Of a stretch of 16,327 nucleotides of DNA, positions 15,375-16,327 are shown piece after piece. The position numbers and the translations under genes were made by a program. This DNA comes from ZC4RG30 sp039929265. GTDB taxonomy: Bacteria; Pseudomonadota; Gammaproteobacteria; Steroidobacterales; Steroidobacteraceae. The notes below the pieces were generated by a model. That model did no database searches and was not told the origin of the DNA. It was given only the letters and a program-made list of their open reading frames with translations. Within the stretch, counting starts at the first letter, position 1; each line of letters opens with the position of its first letter. Location: NCBI GenBank assembly GCA_039929265.1, contig JBDSRN010000147.1:1-16327 (forward strand), in the 5' to 3' direction.

Positions 15375-15700
15375 GTGACCGATGTGCGGGATGACAAGAC
15401 CTCCCTGAGCGGGCGGCTGCTGGCACTGTGTGCGGCGATTGCGGGGCTCAGTGCCTTTGCCGGGCTGCCCACCGATTACCCCGTATTGCGCAGCTGTATT
15501 TCGGAGCGGGCTCGATGCCGCTCCTGCCACTGGCCGGGCTCGTGCTTCAATGTGCTGGAGTCGCTGCTCGGCGACCGATGGCGCTGATGTTTCCGGAAAT
15601 TGACCATTTCAAGGCGATCAATGACGGCCACGGGCATGCCGGTGGCGACGCGCTGTTGAAGAAGTTCGCGGAGCGATTGCAGCGCGAGGTGACCTGCTGA
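15375..15700 (+). pseudogene. Broken diguanylate cyclase (membrane sensor start plus partial GGDEF domain)
   Basis: A GTG at 15375 opens a frame with a hydrophobic segment (RLLALCAAIAGLSAFAG) and then TDYPVLRS, like the membrane start of a sensor protein. Near 15490-15497 the frame shifts and continues QLYFGAGSMPLLPLAG and LVLQCAGVAA, a second hydrophobic segment. It then jumps directly into GGDEF-domain sequence: RRPMALMFPEIDHFKAINDG and HGHAGGDALLKKFAERLQRE. The first metal-binding aspartate of the usual LDIDxFK motif is glutamate here. The frame stops at 15698-15700 before the GGDEF signature loop itself. Frameshift, internal deletion, altered metal ligand and missing active-site loop make this non-functional. 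The live ancestor made cyclic di-GMP. Confidence 0.8.
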
Positions 15701-15728
15701 GCGGTACCGTCAAGCAGGGCTGATCGGT

Positions 15729-15884
15729 ATGCTGCGGCTCATGGATGAGCCGGAACATCGATCATTGGAAACGGAATTCTTCGCGGTAGTGCCGCCGCGC
15801 CGGGCGTCGTGGCATCGGCGCCTGTTCTACTGGAGCCTGGTGAAGCTGCTCCGATTCCGCATCGTGCGCGCGATCCTGCTCTAG
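15729..15884 (+). CDS. Possible 51-residue small protein
   Basis: An ATG at 15729 opens a 51-codon frame ending in TAG at 15882-15884. The product has an acidic first third, then PPRR, and a basic-hydrophobic C-terminal half (LFYWSLVKLLRF, IVRAILL) that could be an amphipathic or membrane-associated helix. A weak AGGG lies about 12 bases upstream; a second ATG at 15741 is also possible. The stop overlaps that of the convergent glycosyltransferase gene in a CTAG palindrome. No family is recognised and the ORF could be chance in GC-rich DNA downstream of the pseudogene. Confidence 0.4.
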   Translation: MLRLMDEPEHRSLETEFFAVVPPRRASWHRRLFYWSLVKLLRFRIVRAILL

Positions 15885-16327
15885 GCCTGTAGTTCCACCG
15901 CGGGGTCTACGCCATCCGCGGCATCGACCACGGGGACGCGCTGGCGTCCGCTCACGCTCGCATAGGCATTCATCTGCAGCTGCAGAGCCTGGGCCCAGGT
16001 GTAGCGACTGCAGACACGAGCGCGAGCAGCGGCGCCCAGCTTCTGCAGGTCGCGGTCGTACAGATCGCGCACCGCCTGCGCCAGCAGTCGGGCCGTAGCG
16101 GCCTCGGCCAGCACGCCCACCTCCTCATCGATGAGTTCCTGAACGGCGCCCGCTCGCACGCCGACCACGGGTCTGCCGCACGACATCGCCTCGAGAATGA
16201 CCAGGCCGAAAGTCTCTCGCGTGCCCGCGTGCACGAGTGCATCGCACGAGGCAAGCCATTGGGCGAGCTCGTGGCTGTCGCGCCGGTAGGGCATGACGGT
16301 GATGTTGACAGCGGGGCTCGCGCGCTC
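15881..16327 (-). CDS. Glycosyltransferase, GT4/GT1-type, C-terminal part (runs off right edge)
   Basis: The frame is open from the right edge to the TAG at 15881-15883, giving the last 148 residues. It contains the hallmark second half of a GT-B retaining glycosyltransferase: LASCDALVHAGTRETFGLVI followed by LEAMSCGRPVVG, holding the E-x7-E pair that contacts the nucleotide sugar, then AGAVQELIDEEVGVLAEAAT and YTWAQALQLQMNAYASV, typical of the family's closing helices. The N-terminal acceptor-binding domain lies outside the window. The first ATG visible (16294) is internal, not the start. Sugar donor and acceptor cannot be told; cell-envelope or lipid glycosylation is the usual role. Confidence 0.9.
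   Translation of the reverse strand, partial: ERASPAVNITVMPYRRDSHELAQWLASCDALVHAGTRETFGLVILEAMSCGRPVVGVRAGAVQELIDEEVGVLAEAATARLLAQAVRDLYDRDLQKLGAAARARVCSRYTWAQALQLQMNAYASVSGRQRVPVVDAADGVDPAVELQA

Noticed and set aside
14102..15472. Minus-strand open frame of 456 codons overlapping rimO and the methyltransferase.
   Set aside because: It covers two well-supported genes in other frames, and its sequence is low-complexity R/A/H/P-rich without motifs.

Overview
The window is GC-rich chromosomal DNA from a Gram-negative proteobacterium. TamA/TamB, MltA, GlmU, GlmS and RimO together suggest a gammaproteobacterium, perhaps a Steroidobacter/Nevskia-type lineage; the lineage is inference from protein character and was not tested by a search. 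Almost all coding space is housekeeping or envelope biology. I see no rRNA, tRNA, CRISPR array, insertion sequence or prophage.

Layout: 1-3064 (minus strand) is an overlapping tamA-tamB pair for outer-membrane protein assembly; tamB runs off the left edge. 3153-3420 holds the decayed start of an amidohydrolase gene. 3471-4670 (plus) is mltA, a peptidoglycan lytic transglycosylase lipoprotein. It converges with no gap on a small secreted protein built of 11-residue repeats (4671-4982, minus). 5088-5329 is the wreck of a DUF3465 gene, followed by an acidic unknown protein (5323-5706, minus). 5925-9089 (minus) is a two-gene unit encoding a DUF1800 lipoprotein and a Tat-exported DUF1501 protein. 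A very short Tat-leader-like ORF (5856-5924, plus) abuts its end.

9195-12560 (plus) holds glmU and glmS, the two enzymes that feed amino-sugar precursors to peptidoglycan and LPS. A small helical lipoprotein follows (12671-13249), ending in a strong hairpin terminator shared with the convergent rimO (13309-14628, minus). rimO is divergent from a SAM-dependent methyltransferase (14627-15274, plus), and their ATG codons overlap in one CATG. The right end carries a broken diguanylate cyclase gene (15375-15700), a possible 51-residue ORF, and the C-terminal part of a family-4-type glycosyltransferase (minus) that runs off the right edge.

The genes form an envelope-centred neighbourhood: amino-sugar synthesis (GlmU/GlmS), wall remodelling (MltA), outer-membrane assembly (TamAB), lipoproteins and a glycosyltransferase. 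The most informative unusual features are three independent pseudogenes in the gaps between housekeeping genes, and the unusually tight gene junctions (GTGA, CATG and CTAG overlaps and a zero-base convergent junction). I did not find a convincing new multi-gene system. The DUF1800/DUF1501 pair is the best candidate for undescribed biology.
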